A stretch of DNA of 64,000 nt, taken from Lepturacanthus savala (taxonomy: Eukaryota; Chordata; Actinopteri; Scombriformes; Trichiuridae). Below the pieces are notes generated by a model. It worked only from the letters and a program-made list of their open reading frames with translations, made no database searches and had not been told where the DNA came from. This document shows, one piece after another, positions 35,259 to 48,253 of the stretch; within the stretch, counting starts at the first letter, position 1, and each line of letters begins with the position of its first letter. Both the position numbers and the translations under genes were made by a program. Location of the stretch: the NCBI GenBank assembly GCA_030544235.1, contig CM060463.1:14511190-14575189 (forward strand), in the 5' to 3' direction.

Positions 35259-35553
35259 TATTTGCATTGTTTGTCTGCATCCTCCCCGGGCACACACACT
35301 GATTTACATTTATGTTTTGCATTTTCATATTTGGATCAAGTGCAGTTTAGCTGTTCATTTACATTGCAACATGTTAACAGAAACCACGATAAGCTGTTTC
35401 CTGTAGCGACAGCGGCTCACAGTGTCTGACTTACAGGACCACAGGCCCTTTATGCAACAATTTACAGGCAATAACAGTTTAAAGAATAAAACAACTGCTT
35501 CTCTTTTCATCCTGTGCTTATCTGTGCTTTTGGGGGAGAAAAAAAAAAAACCT

Positions 35554-35567
35554 GTCACCAGGGCAAC
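35554..35567. promoter_or_regulatory. Weak X-box-like motif
   Basis: GTCACCAGGGCAAC keeps the right half (GGCAAC) and a diverged left half (GTCACC) of an RFX X-box. Weaker than the other three sites listed. Confidence 0.2.
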
Positions 35568-37007
35568 ATCTGTTGTCTTCCTCTGCTCCGGTTTCCTTTG
35601 AACTGTGGATTAACAGGCCATTGTTCTAAGTGGTCAAGCGTGCAGCGGTGCAGCTTGGTGCAAAAAGCGCTGTGAGGCAGGAGATCTTTTCCACACTAAA
35701 CATTCTGAACAAGACCATTTAGGAATTTCTCACACAATTTGTTCAGTTGATACTTCCAAAGTTCTGCTGTAAGCACTTTTGCGGTGTGCAAACGGAATTA
35801 TTCATCGCATTAACGATAACATAAATGCAGCGGCGACAGAATTTAATGCACCCATGGAGATTACCTTTATTTACTCATGAAAAAGAATACATTGAACTAC
35901 TTTTTACGAAACAGGATCTCCGTAAAACGATTCTTTTGAACTCTGTCCCCAGCACACTGAGAAGGATATATGTTAGGTCTGTTAATATCTCCATTTGCAT
36001 GTCCTTAAAATACAGTTTTAATTATAGATAAGCCTAACCTGTGATAGCACCACCTCTACAGCTATTGCAGACTAATATGGCACGCTCACACTGTGTTGTT
36101 AGTACAGAATGTCTACAGATTAACGTTAATGGTGTTCTCTTCAGGAAGATAAGATGGTCAGAAAGTCAAAGTCACAAACTAAAATCTGCACTTGCACCAG
36201 CGGTGTACTAATGTTCCCTTTAGTGCACCTTTCCTCCGGAAGCTGTTAATCTAAACCGAGGCTTGCTATTCGTGTCATCTTCTGAAAAAGGTCAGGAGCT
36301 AAACCTCGCAGCAGGTGCTTCACCTCCAGCTCTGTGGGCGCTGATTGGAACTGTACACGCTGGACTCTGACTGAGCTCTTCTCCCCGTGTTTTGTCTCCA
36401 TTGATTGTTGGGCCACTCTGCTGGAATGTGGGAATTAATTAGACAATTTGTATAATGGACTTAGGCACATAAAGACATGCAGGGCTCAACAGAGTGGCGG
36501 CATCCTGCGGCTCCCATTGTCCTTGAGGAACTCTCATCCAGATGTTCAAACGGATTGGAAGCTGACCTCTCACCCGCTCCTAATTATCATCTGAATGACA
36601 ACATGGCCCAGATCAATAGTTCCCCGTCGCAGTTTGAAGATCACAGATAAGACGCCACCTTGTTGTCAGAGAGAAAATGCTAATGTAATTAATGTTCAAT
36701 AATCCTCTGGCAAAAGATCTGTGTGTGTGGATATTAATGCCGGATATTTACTCCAAACAGGATCGAGAGGGGAAAACACACCGGCCTGACAAACAAGGTT
36801 TTAAAGGATTTGGAGCGGGTTTTGAGCGGCCTTGCTGCTGGTCACGGTATACTGGAGCAGAAGTGTAAAGAAGAGGAGACTTCCTGTTGGGAGTGTAACT
36901 CATGATGAGGTCAATAGGACTCCTTAGTGCAGTGTCAGACTCCCTCCCTGCCCTCCCGGTGCTGCATGTGCATGTGTGTCTGGCCAGTTTTGTCTCAGCT
37001 ACTATAG
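35568..37007. other. Intergenic DNA with an enhancer-like block at 36240-36760
   Basis: No gene is recognised. About 36240-36760 has balanced composition, no simple repeats and clustered GAATTAATTAGACAATTTG, CTAATTATCATCTGAATG and TAATGTAATTAATGTTCAAT phrases, typical of conserved developmental enhancers. Alignment would be needed to confirm conservation. Confidence 0.4.

Positions 37008-37039
<32 letters not shown>
37008..37039. repeat. (CA)n microsatellite
   Basis: About 16 perfect CA units between GCTACTATAGC and TGCAGG. Confidence 0.97.
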
Positions 37040-37043
<4 letters not shown>

Positions 37044-37177
37044 GGCATCTCTGCTGTCATCTCAGATACACTCAGTAGCCCAGGTTTAATTACACTTTAT
37101 GATAATGGCACATAATGTGCATTCACTTAGGAGATATTTTAACCCTGAAACATCCAGTTTTTCTCTTTTGTTCTCCT

Positions 37178-37671
37178 CTAAAGGACCAATGTGCAGGATT
37201 AAAGGGGATCTAATGGCAGAATTGGAATATAATACTTATGTAATTATGTATATTATAATTATGTATCCATTTGTGTATAATCACCTGAAACTAAGAATCG
37301 TATCTACAGAGGGAGCAGGTCCTCTTCCATGGAAAGGCTGCCATGTTGCTCTCGATGTATTTACAAAGCAAACATCGGCTCTAGAGATGGCTGTTTTTTT
37401 GCATTTTTATGTTGATGGGGCAGCTTGAATTTGGTGGCACGAATGCACTGATTGGAAGATGAAGAAGAAGACAGAAGAGGAATAAGGTGTTGCTGGTACA
37501 TTTGAGAACTCACATTTTGGCAAATGGAGGATCATACTTGCATAATTTAGCACAATAAAAAACCTGAAAGCCATTATAGGCTTTCCTAGATGTTTGGAAA
37601 TGATGAGGAGTTGGTTGCAATCTGCAACCCTATTGCTAGATGCCACTAAATCCTACACACTGGTCCTTTAA
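37178..37671. mobile_element. TTAA-type MITE, AGGACCAGTGTGTAGGATT family
   Basis: About 490 bp with 19-bp inverted ends: AGGACCAATGTGCAGGATT from 37182 and AATCCTACACACTGGTCCT ending at 37667 (two mismatches). The right flank is TTAA (37668-37671) and the left CTAA (37178-37181), consistent with a TTAA target duplication in which one base has mutated. Inside are phrases such as GAGATGGCTGTTTTTTTGC and GCAATCTGCAACCCTATTGC that I recognise from a very common teleost repeat. Non-coding; likely piggyBac-like and non-autonomous. Confidence 0.8.
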
Positions 37672-37763
37672 GTATATCTATAGTATATAGTATTGTATGT
37701 TTAAGTATCTTCTGTGTCAGTTTGTCGCAGCCTTTTGTGGGACACACACACCATTCACTCACA

Positions 37764-37765
<2 letters not shown>

Positions 37766-37829
<64 letters not shown>
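37766..37829. repeat. (AT)n microsatellite, about 64 bp
   Basis: Perfect alternating T/A array about 95 bp after the MITE at 37178-37671. Ile/Tyr frames over it are spurious. Confidence 0.97.
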
Positions 37830-37831
<2 letters not shown>

Positions 37832-40800
37832 AGTTGTATGGAATCTTCTTCTTTTGAGTCTTTGTTGGAGGTATCTGATGTTACAGATATTACTGATGAT
37901 GTTTTTATTCTACTTTTTTACATTTCCTACTTAAACATTTTGAAGCAGACATGTTTTTTTCTGGCCCCCTCCCATTGCTCTTTAGAATTGTTGTTGCACT
38001 TGCACACATGAAATCGAGGAACAAGGCACGCAGCTTATATAATAAGTGCAACAAGTGCCTCGGGATAGACTGTAAAACCTCATAATAAAAATAGAAACAC
38101 ATCCAAATATCACCTCCACTGCAGCTGTCCAGCCCTGCTGCCCTACAGCTGCTAATGACACTGACCTCCTGATGACACAGATACCTACAGTATCTGCCTT
38201 CCTCCTCCTCTTCAAGGTGTACATTTTTCTTTTTGATGCCGACCCAGCAGCCATCTGCCACAGCTCACGACTCTCTGACTGACTGAGTTCATGATTAACC
38301 TAATATTTTCTTTTATCTTCTGAACCTCTGCTCACAACAATGCTTCCCACTGAGGCAATAGCAATTTCTCCGAGAAGTTGCACTCTTCATGATTCAAAAT
38401 CATAAACCCAGCGTGTGTCGATGAGGATCCTGGCCCTGATTTTTTTTTTTTTTGCAAAGATGAATAAAACAGGTTGAGGGGAAATAGGCAGAGATGCCCA
38501 ATTAAAGAAATTGTTATTGTGAAATAGCGCAGGATCTCATCGGGATTTTGCTTCAGTAACTATCCCATTCCAGCTTAAATGATCTATATGGGCAGTGAAG
38601 AGAGGAGGGAAGGGATGTTTATATGTGTGTGGGAGGGGTGCGTTCGTTACAAGATGGAGAGAGATGGAGCAATACAATTTATTCCTTAAGTGAGGTAAAG
38701 GCCATATTGCCTACCATTAACAGAGCAGAACGTCGGCACGGGCTGATAATTAAGTAATCCATGAGAGCATGAGCAATATAGGACAATCACTAACATCCTC
38801 TGCTGCTTTGCCACATCAAGCCACTCGCCCCCTTCCACCCCCCCAACATCATTTTATGCTGGAAAATATTATTGCATTGTGATTTGAAACTGCTGCTGTG
38901 GAGAGAAAATGTTCTGCTCACAGCTCCAAACAAATGATTCTATTGAGATGAACTTGTTTCAAAGATGCGTGTCGCCTGTCACACTATTCTGATTTGCTCT
39001 CTCTTTGCAAAGTTCCGCGTTGGTTGAACATTAGATGATTGCTGCTAGTTTTATTTGTAAATATTGACATTTTGTTATCTGATGCATTAAATGGGCCTAA
39101 TTATATGATTCAGGTGGATCCCCCTGTCCAGGCAGATCATTTAGTTTGGATCTGTAAGAAGGGAACGGATTTCTGCCTCGTACCGGTCCTTTACTTTTCA
39201 GACTTTCGCTTTTTTCACAGAAAATGTTGGCATTCATTGTAGTTTTTCATGTTTTAAAGGCTTTATAAGATCCTTAGTGGGTTAACAACTGAATGTTCAC
39301 TCCAGCAGATGTGATTGATGTTTAAAGGTGTATGTTACAATAGATTCATTCATAGGGAATAAAACTTTAGCTTTAAAATGTCAACTTAATCAAACTAAAA
39401 TGTATGCATTGAATCGCAGTGTTCTGACACTTCAAGTGTGGAAATGACTGCTTGCACCCTAACATTATATATAAGGTTAGCATTTAACATGAGTACATTT
39501 TTCAATTATTTTAAAATAGGATATAACAGGATATAAACTACCTGTGGATGACAACAAATCAAAACTTGACTGAGCACATGTTTATCCAGATATATTACCT
39601 TATATTCCACACCAAGATGTTGTCTTTAGCCATGTGGCCCAGTATCACATGACCATGTCAGAATAAGTCCTTGCTAAATTCAGCTTCAGTGCAGTGAGGT
39701 GTAAATGAAAGTGAAACTACTATTACCACTAATAGTGGTCTACAGATAGCAACTAAAATTAATTTACATATAATAGGTATTGCTTTTGGGGCTAATATTG
39801 TTATGTGATTAATTAATTAATTACAAAACATGTAATTTATTAGATTTTTTTTTCAAGTCCCACCCCTATAATATGTTTTATTTAAATCTTTACACTTGAT
39901 TGAGGGACACAAAATTGATGAGCTGAGTATTCCAAACATGGACAAAATCCATGGGCGTCATAATTATTTAGATAATCATTTATTATTGCAGGATTTCAGT
40001 CATTCTCTCGCTCCAGGCTCCGTTTGCCTTTGCCGGCTGTTTTGCAGCTTTGACTTTTAGAACAATGGGCAACATCTCAACCTGCATTTCATCATGTTGG
40101 TTGGCTTGCTACTGAAATATTTATCCAGATTGCAATTTACAAGAATCCACAATTGACGACAGCAGTCTGTATCATCCATCTCCCCGCTTGTCCAAATGCA
40201 TTTCTTTTGTTTCTTAAAAGAAATCGAATCATAGGAGGTTTAGGACAGGACTCTTCAGTTCTTTTCCCCTCGCTTCCTAACCAAACGCTAACATTTTAAT
40301 TCTTGCCTTCATCCCTCAAGACTGAAAATACAATTTCATGATCACCTCGCTGCTAGAGCCATGTTTAATAATTCCCAATTATGCAGCCAGGCTCCTAGTC
40401 CACAGCGTGAGCCGCACCATGCTGCCTGAACAGCAGCTGGACCGTTGCTCTGTATGTGTTCAGTCACCTTGATATCATCGATGAGCATGTTCCCCCCATC
40501 TTAGCAGGTTACAACGCTGGGACCTATGCTGTTGTATTAATAATACAGCATGGTATTGTCCAGGAGGGAGTTTACGCTGTGTCTGTAGCTCTTGCCTTTT
40601 TTCTCCAATTTGTTACGCAGTTTACCCAAACATGGAGCGTGGAGCGTTTCAGGCCCCGCATGTGGCGAATGCACCAGCGTACGGGGACTCTTTGCACTTA
40701 TTGTGTGAGAAAAAAAATGCACTCCCTACAAAAGGAGCGACGGCCTTGAAAGTGCCTCTATTCACAAGTTTCAAATGACAGTTTGTCTCTGTTTTGTTTG

Positions 40801-43800
40801 ATCATCTCTAGCACACGCTGCACATAGCTCCACAATGATTCATGAACTGAAGAACTAGAAAATGTACTTCTCATAGCTGTGAAACATGGTGAGTAGTCAA
40901 GAAGTGACAGTTTGAATATGTAGAAGTCCTACAGCATAGTAGGTGTTATATATTTTGAACTGAAAAGTGACACCTCTGCTGATTAGGGACGCTATGAGTG
41001 CACGAGGGTCTCTGGATCACCTGGCTGACATTTGGCTTTGAAAAAAACTAAATATCAACTTGTTGACTGCCTTACAAGCATTCTATTTTTTAAAAGTATA
41101 ACAACTGGTGGATGTCATTTTACTGTTGTATGCTGGATCAAACCTTTATTTTTATACTGTTGGGTAGTTTGATCTATAACAACAATGATACTAAAATCTG
41201 CTTTTTGTAATTTATAAAGTATCAGACAAATAAGAGTAGAATAAAAAGTCTAGTATCCCTATATTGAAATGTTGCTTAACACACGTATTAAATAATTGTT
41301 TTGAGTATGGAAATACTCAAGTAACGTGAAGTTGACTTACTTTCACATAAAAAATGAAAGCGAAACCTTCTTGTATTTGGTACAATAGGTTGATTATTGA
41401 ATAGAAGGAAATAGAAATAGAATTGTAATCATATTTCTCTGACAGATCATTTTACATAATTAAAGTTTTTTTTTTTTATTTTGAAAATACCTGAAATAAA
41501 CAAGTTGATCTGCCAGTGGAATATAAATTAAGATCAATCTACTCAATATGGGATGAAATATACCAAATCAAAGACATTTTCACTTTTACATTTACACCTT
41601 ATATTTTTTGCAGTGTCTTTAAAGTTGTGACATTCCTCCACTGTTTTTACACCACTAACCGGCTGCTATGTACCCTACTGCTGCTTAAAATGGCATCATC
41701 TTATACATACTTTAATATTTAATAGTTTTATTATTGTTATGTCTATCATTGTTATGTTTATATTTCATGTTCATATCATATCAGACGTTTAGGAGTTATG
41801 TTTGAAAGTCTTTACCGTAACACTGTGGGCCAAGGGAGCACTGCGATTTCAAACCTGTGTATGACCTCTACATATGGCTTTGAAAAAAGAGCTGACTTTG
41901 AACTTGAAACTTTTAACTTTTTGATGTTTCTGCTCAGAAAAAAAAACTTAACAATGTGTTAAATATATTTATATTTGAAATAAAATGACCAGAATGGTTC
42001 ACCGTTACACATTTTTACATTTACAAGAGTCAGTCAGTGACCAATAAGCAGCGGAGCTCATTAACTCACTCAGTTAACACAGAGGATTGGTGAAGCGTGT
42101 GTTTTGCTGTGGTGTCTGAAAAATGTTTTTCTTTGCTCAGTGTGTCTTCTGCATTTCCTTCCTGCTCTTTGTTCCTCTGCTAAACATGTCTCGAAGTCAC
42201 CCCGGGTGTCGCAACGGGACGCGCTCTCACCCCTCCAGCAACGCTTTATATCAGACGCCTCAGTTGCCTCAGTGTATGTTGTGTAATGCTACATTACAAC
42301 ATCAGTATTGTGGTTTCTTTTTATGTTTTATGGTTTTGTAGTTGGTGGGCTTACTGTTCACACTGCACACACACACAATGCTGAATACTGCCCACTAAAC
42401 CTGCATATGTCAGCTATGCTTTTCTTGCTTTTCCAAATCAATACCACCTGAGTCTTAATGCATGAGTCCTAATGAATGGAATGAATGGGAGCGTGTGGAG
42501 GGAAAAGAGATGAAGGCGGAAGAAAAAACAAAACACACACACCTGTAATGTGCTGGAGCATCCATTACATTACACAGTGAAGCTATTCAGGAATGAAAAT
42601 ATCTCACTGTGACTGGCCAGTTATGACACAATACTGTTCATTACTTTATTTTTCTAAGCTTTCTTTCTTTCTCTGTCTCACTCTCCTGTTTTTTCCCCCC
42701 TCTTTTTTTTTTGCACGTCACCTTTAATACCACACTCCCTCTCCATATGGAAGCAAGCTCAAAAATTAGTGATTGCAGGTTACGAGGAGGTCAAAAGTCT
42801 GATCAGAACCATGTGTTCCAAACATTATGTGTACATTTTTCACGTCAGTCCTCGTGGAAATCAATCTTTGCAATGACCCACCCATGTGCTCTCAAAAAAC
42901 CGGGGAGCATATTTATGAGCTTACCGTATACACTCGCATGGCAAGAAAATACGAGGAGCAAAACTTACTCATGCACGGAAAGTATTGTTTAAGAAAGACG
43001 CCTGAGGGGGCTCAACTATTAAACTTACTTTTTTTTTTTTTTTTTTTACTTGGAAGAAGTTGCATCTCCTCCCTCCATCATTTACCACATCAGTCTTCCT
43101 CATGAACAGTGTGATCCACATTGTCTAATATTGCTTGTCAAAACCTAATTTTTCCTCATATTAAGCAGCAGGGATTTGATGACATTTCTGATTGAGAGTG
43201 TCATTTCATTCGCGTTTCCTGAAAAGACCTGAAACATAAAACCAAAACTGTATTCGTGGCAGAGCACGGCAGCTCAGTGTGCGTGACTTGCAGCAGGAAG
43301 CAAGACAGTTCTCATGTACAGTATGTGTGTGTATGAGGTCAAGGGTGTGTGTGCGTGTGCTTATAGGCATGTGTGTGCGCTTCTTGTTGTGTACTGGTGT
43401 GCTGGGCCATGCAGGCCTCTTCAAAGCAATCTCTCTCCATATGGTGTTGTGTGCTGTGAGCAGGTCAACTTGCAGCACAACTCTGGAGAGGGGGATTTTC
43501 TCCCTACCCATTGTCTGTCCACAGAGCCTGCGGAGAGAGCCTGCCGCTTTCAGGGCATCACTGCCAGCCCCTAATATGGCAAATGAATGCATGAGCGAAT
43601 ACAAGGGTGAATAACTGAATGAATAACCAAAGACAATTTACATAATTGCACGTAGGGTATGTATTTTCAAACGTTTGAGCAGCTATTTGCATATTCACAC
43701 TCTATAGAAATTATTCAGTCAATACTGTAGATCCATCATGTAAATACAACTCCTTTGAATTAACGGAAAACGAGGGGAAAAAAAGAACTCAAACAATAAT

Positions 43801-44319
43801 AATGTTAATGATGTTTTATGCCCTGAGGGGAGGTCTCTTCCCAGCCTCTGGAGCAATCACTGTCAGAATATGAAGTGTGATACCAAAATTCAGTTATGAC
43901 ATGTTTGCTTAGCAGGTAAACATCAAGCAGGAAAAAAAGAAGGGGGGGGGGAATCTTCAAGTGTGTTGTTTCCTTTATTCTTTTCTTTCTTCTTTTTTTC
44001 TTGCCCGCAGCATTGATCTGAGCCTGAACAAACCAACCATTTCACCCATTTCAAATGTCAAGGGATCTTTGTTACACACATGTGATCACAGTTTGCAGAA
44101 ACGTGTCTTGTTGCATCATTTGAAGTGCTATTTCCCTCCTTTGTGATCAAGACACAGGGTGTATGTACGCCAACATCTTTTTGAACTATTCAAAAGCGCC
44201 ACTATCACTCCACGTTCCTTTTGTTGTTGTTTTAGGCGGGATAAGAGGCCAGTTAACCTTCACATCTCTTGTTTGAGAATGCAGGTTCGTCGCGGTGGTG
44301 GGTGGAGGGGTGGATAAAT
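37830..44319. other. Intergenic DNA, no gene recognised
   Basis: Frames up to 132 codons occur (minus 43206-43604, minus 37905-38261) but lack motifs, overlap low-complexity or TG-rich sequence and show no splice pair. Repeat-poor, enhancer-like stretches are seen at about 38400-38900 and 39950-40450. Poly-T runs lie near 38440-38452 and 43029-43047. About 41050-42000 is AT-rich with nothing recognisable. Confidence 0.45.
39800..39880. mobile_element. Short remnant of the ATTAAT-ended repeat
   Basis: GTGATTAATTAATTAATTAC followed by TGTAATTTATTAGATTTTTTT resembles the right end of the element at 12815-13715 (GTGATTAATTCGATTAATTA...GTAATTAATTTGATTAATTT). Only about 80 bp are similar, so this is a fragment or a solo end. 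AT-richness makes chance similarity possible. Confidence 0.35.
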
Positions 44320-44346
44320 GGGGGGGGGGGGGGGGGGGGGGGGGGG
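44320..44346. repeat. Poly-G run of 27 bases
   Basis: An uninterrupted G homopolymer of about 27 bases. Runs this long are rare; the plus strand could form G-quadruplex structures. It gives a Pro-rich minus-strand frame that is not a gene. Length is likely error-prone in assembly. Confidence 0.9.
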
Positions 44347-44418
44347 TGAAGTGAAGAGAGTGGCAGATGAGGAGGGAGATGGGGAAAAGGTGGGTAGAAG
44401 AGTGCTGTGTGCATGGAA

Positions 44419-44454
44419 GTGTGTGTGTGTATGCGTGTATGTGTGTGTGTGTGT
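44419..44454. repeat. (TG)n microsatellite, interrupted
   Basis: GTGTGTGTGT, then ATGCGTGTATG, then (TG)n, over about 36 bp. Confidence 0.9.
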
Positions 44455-45839
44455 AGTGACCTGCCTACCCTTCACCTTTTGTCTCACTGTGTGATGCTGT
44501 TGTGAGTGCTGGAGGAGGACACGTGAAGAGCCGGACTCTGGCCAGCAGAATGGCACCCCTGCCTGGGTTTTTCAACAGCAATTCCCCCCTCCTCTCTCTT
44601 TCACTCCATCTTCCTGGCCTGCAGCTAAAAACACATATTTTCTCTGTTAGGGGGGGGGGGATCGAATACATCAAAAAGCTCAAAGATGGAGTACCGTCGC
44701 ATGTAGTCCTATTTGACCAGGTCGGTCGGGATTGTCGGATCTGACGCAGAGCTGAAGAACAGCTGCCACACTTCGCTCAATCATATCATTTCGCAGCTCG
44801 CAGGATACGGGCCTTTATGCCTCGTTTTGCTTGTCACACTTAAATTCCTCTTGTTTGTCAAGCTATAATTCAGCATCTCATGAATTAGTCATGACAATAA
44901 CCGCTTTCATTTAGAAGCTTTAACCTGCGCAGAGTCCTCCTTAGCTGACTTGGCAGTGGCACACGCACCCACATATAATACAGGAAGCGCTGAGACTGTC
45001 CACAAACAGGGGGGATAGGGGGTGCGGGGGGATGTAAATGAAATGGCCTGCGGCCCTGCATGGGGGGGGGTTGGGGGGGATCACTGTCCACCACATTAAG
45101 CACCACTCGTTCCCTCCCACTCACATGCACAATCATCTCATCATATGCAAAAGAGGAGCCTCCCAGTGTGGAAAACAACAACAGTAGCGCTAATGAAACA
45201 TTCGCTTTTAATGCGCTTCTGAGTAGCATGTCATTTGCTGAAGATGGAAAGATGCAGCATTTTAAAGGGGTATCATCAAAGTGAAGTGCAGGTTACAGTG
45301 CTCCGCTGGTCATGCTGGTCATGCATAGCCCATTAATGTCCATATAAGATGTCCGTCCACCCCACCCCACCCCCCATCTCTCTTTGTCAAGTCCACATAG
45401 TGTTTGCTATCTGCCATTAGTGGTTAGCCGTCTGTCCCTTTACAGCATTCATCATTTGGAAAACCTGCCGCTTTTTTTTTTAGTTGTTTTTCTTTCATTC
45501 ATTCATTGTGGGGTGTTTTGTTTGGTTTTATGGTGTATTGTTCACTTGTGTGGACCCTATGGATATATAAAGAGAACTGGATATAACATGGATCAAATTC
45601 CTTGATTCCTACTACAGGATACCAATAAAAAATAACCAGGAGCAGATGTTTGCAACAGAGTTTGGGTAGTCATTTTCAGGTTCACTTCCTTTTTTTTTTC
45701 TCCCAAATAATTTCAGCTTAACCTGGAGATTTCTTTATAGCACTATAATAGATATCTGTAAAAGAAATCGTTTCAGTGTCCGCCTGCAGCTTTACTGTTT
45801 TAGTTCATACTCAAAATCTGGTTTTGGCAAAAAACAAAC

Positions 45840-45960
45840 AAACAGAAAACACAGTTGGCTGTAGAATAACTGGTGAACATAGTGGAGCTTTTAGCAGCTA
45901 AAGAGCAGATATTTCCCTGAGGAGTTCCTAGAGAGGCCTTGGGTTGGGACCTTTGGGACC
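45840..45960 (+). mobile_element. Fragment of a teleost dispersed repeat
   Basis: GGTGAACATAGTGGAGCTTT, then TAGCAGCTAAAGAGCAGATA and TTTCCCTGAGGAGTT, follow the order of a common teleost interspersed repeat that I recognise from the phrase TAGCAGCTAAAGAG...GATATTTCCCT. Only about 100 bp are present. Class unknown to me. Confidence 0.5.
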
Positions 45961-46026
45961 TTTCAGTGCATTTTTTGGGACTTCCCCCCACAGTTCAAAA
46001 CATGCTTAGCTTAATTATAGATTCTA

Positions 46027-46172
46027 AACTACCCGTAGGTGTGAGTGTGTGAGTGAATGGTGTGTGTGCCCCATGATAGACTGGCGACCTGTCTGGGTTC
46101 TATCCCTAGATTGACTCCAGCAGACCCCTCTGACGCTAGAGAGAAATAAGGTATAGAAGATGGATGGATGGA
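46027..46172 (+). mobile_element. 3' part of a teleost dispersed repeat with (ATGG)n tail
   Basis: ACTACCCGTAGGTGTGAGTG, then GATAGACTGGCGACCTGTCT, and a (GATG/ATGG)n tail at about 46160-46172, match in order the 3' half of a repeat family abundant in fish genomes (CTGGCGACCTGTCC...GATGGATGG). The copy is 5'-truncated and diverged, so inactive. Confidence 0.7.
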
Positions 46173-47956
46173 GTTAATAGAACACAAACACAGAGCGAAA
46201 GAATATTCAACTTAAATTCACCCAGTGGAAAGAATCATATCTCTAAATGAATAAAAAATGATGCCGTTGCTCTGTAACTGCTTGATGTGGAAATAAGATC
46301 ACTTTTTGCTCACAAGTTAATAACATACAAAGTCGATATCAGTGTTGCGTTCACAACTTGTTTCCCCAAAAGTCTGTTATTGCAGATTTAAAACCGGTCT
46401 GCTTGCTGATGAGTTTTTTTTGTCTGTTTGTTTGTTTGTTTTACAAATGTCACCACTTTCTCACACTTCAGTAATAACGCTACAAACTAAAATGAAAGCA
46501 CAAACTATGAAAATAAACCATTCGCAATAATGGGCAGTAATACTTTAAGGAGACGACAACCTTGATGAATTATGGAAACGTAGCGATAGATTAATGCTGA
46601 TAGTAGACACCTCCTGGGCTGATTTGTCAATAGAATCGGCTTTCGGTCACGGATGCACTCGATAGGACAACAAACAGGAGCGTGACCCGCCACAGATCCC
46701 TCAGCAGACTCATAATAACTCGACAGATTCTGACAGTACCGCCAACTGCAGCAAGACATCAACATCCCATATTTGTCGGTGACAAATACGGCAGAAGCCG
46801 ACACTTCTTGTGTACTTTGCTCCGATTTACCCGTCCACTCAGCAAACAAGCGCCGCCGAGGTTATTTACAGCAGTTCTGCAACAGTTAACACATTTGTAC
46901 TCCCTGAATGCTTCATTTATTAAACTGTGTCGGCGCAATTTGTTCACTTAGCTACATGCCTACCTATTTGTTCCTTTACATGACAGGGTAGAGCTTCCTG
47001 TCAGGAGTGTTTTTGTTTCCTCTTCATACGCTTCCAGCATTCAAATGTGCTGAACACACAGAGCAGCGCCCGGGTGGGAGAGGAAGAGAGGGGAAGGAGA
47101 GTAAGCAGACTGGAGTAAACAACGCTTTGGCTCTTTAAATAAAACATTTGTTTGTGATTGAGGCTTCATGATGTGAACAGCATGACCTGTTTTACTGGGA
47201 GTCTCTAAACAGCCAGCCCGTCGCCCCCTCAGAAACAGATCCCATCTCTCTACCCGCAGACTCTGGGCCTATTTATATTGCATGAGAACAAATTTTTTTG
47301 ACAACTTGAGTGATAGATTTGTACAAGGCCCAAATGTTTTCCTTTTTCTGCAGAGGCCCTTTCTGAGTGACATAAATTGCTATTAATAAAAATTTTAACA
47401 ATACATGGCAAATGAGTTTTTTCTGTTAACATGGCATGAGCGGGAGCAAATGGTGCTTGTTGATGGCTTCCTGGGAATAGGGGCGCTGTCTGAGTCAACA
47501 TTTGAAGAGAGCAGGTCGGGGAGGAAAGAAAGCATGTGGCGCTGTGTTCTGTGGAATAACATGAATACGTGAAAGGTTCCCAATCGGGGAAAAAAAAACG
47601 CGAACCTAACCTACAGACTAGGATGCACTGATGCCAGATCATTCTTCACCTTTCAAATTCATGGTTATCACTTTAACCGGATATCTGGCAATGGTGCTGT
47701 TCATACAGTATCAATCTACAATGAATGTGCACAGTGTTCACTTTTCAGAAAGTGCTCACATTAATTGAATCCAAGTAGAAAGATGTTATTCTTTATCGAT
47801 TTTCTTCATTTAATCAATATCAATGACAACCAAGGAGATATAAGGTACAACATATGAGATACAGAAGAATTGTTAATCTTTAAATTTTCATCCTTAAGGG
47901 AGCGCACCACCATTTAATTTTATACGTCATGATCAGTTAATAAGTGATTCATAGGA

Positions 47957-48253
47957 CTAACCAACCTGTGAAAACAGCTGTATAATGTCTTCTGTGGCTC
48001 TAAAGTCTGGGAAATTAACCTTGATGATATCATCTTGGATTTGATTACTACAAGTGTGTAACTCCTGCTTAACATTCTGCGGGTGTAGCGTTTGAAAAGT
48101 GTGGATGTTCACTAGGTGTGGCATCTTTAACAAAATTAATTGCTTTGCATTTTGGGAAGTTTGAGCTCCAGCAAAGTTCTGGGACTGATTTAATATAATA
48201 GCCAAGATATCTCTGTAAGTTTTACCTGCAGCTGTCTGGATGAGCAATACCAA
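47957..48253 (-). other. 98-codon open frame of unknown status, possibly transposon-derived
   Basis: The minus strand is open for 98 codons in AT-rich DNA, with a composition that is not low-complexity (for example TYRDILAIILNQSQNF near its start). The sequence continues on the minus strand upstream to a poly-A/T run at about 48358-48373. No RNA-binding, nuclease or known transposase motif is visible, and there is no clear acceptor or donor. It could be a repeat fragment whose family I do not recall, or chance. Confidence 0.2.

Larger units (their letters stand above)
44455..47956. other. Intergenic DNA with old dispersed repeats
   Basis: No gene is recognised. G-runs occur near 44650-44660 and 45062-45079. 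44700-45300 is mixed and repeat-poor. 45840-45960 and 46027-46172 hold recognisable repeat fragments listed separately. 46540-47060 is somewhat CpG-richer and contains frames on both strands without motifs. 47330-47420 has a TATTAATAAAAATTT-type AT block of enhancer-like appearance. Confidence 0.4.

Noticed and set aside
40456..40520. Minus-strand MLIDDIK-like phrase before a GTGACT donor, suggestive of an extracellular (MAM-type) exon
   Set aside because: A stop codon sits only a few codons upstream and the acceptor is poor; the resulting exon would be about 33 bp.
43206..43614. Overlapping frames of 132 (minus) and 111 (plus) codons, the longest in the window
   Set aside because: Both overlap, include TG/CA-rich sequence with Cys/Val or His/Thr runs, and show no motif or splice pair.
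44260..44556. Proline-rich minus-strand frame
   Set aside because: Caused by the 27-base G run and the TG repeat.
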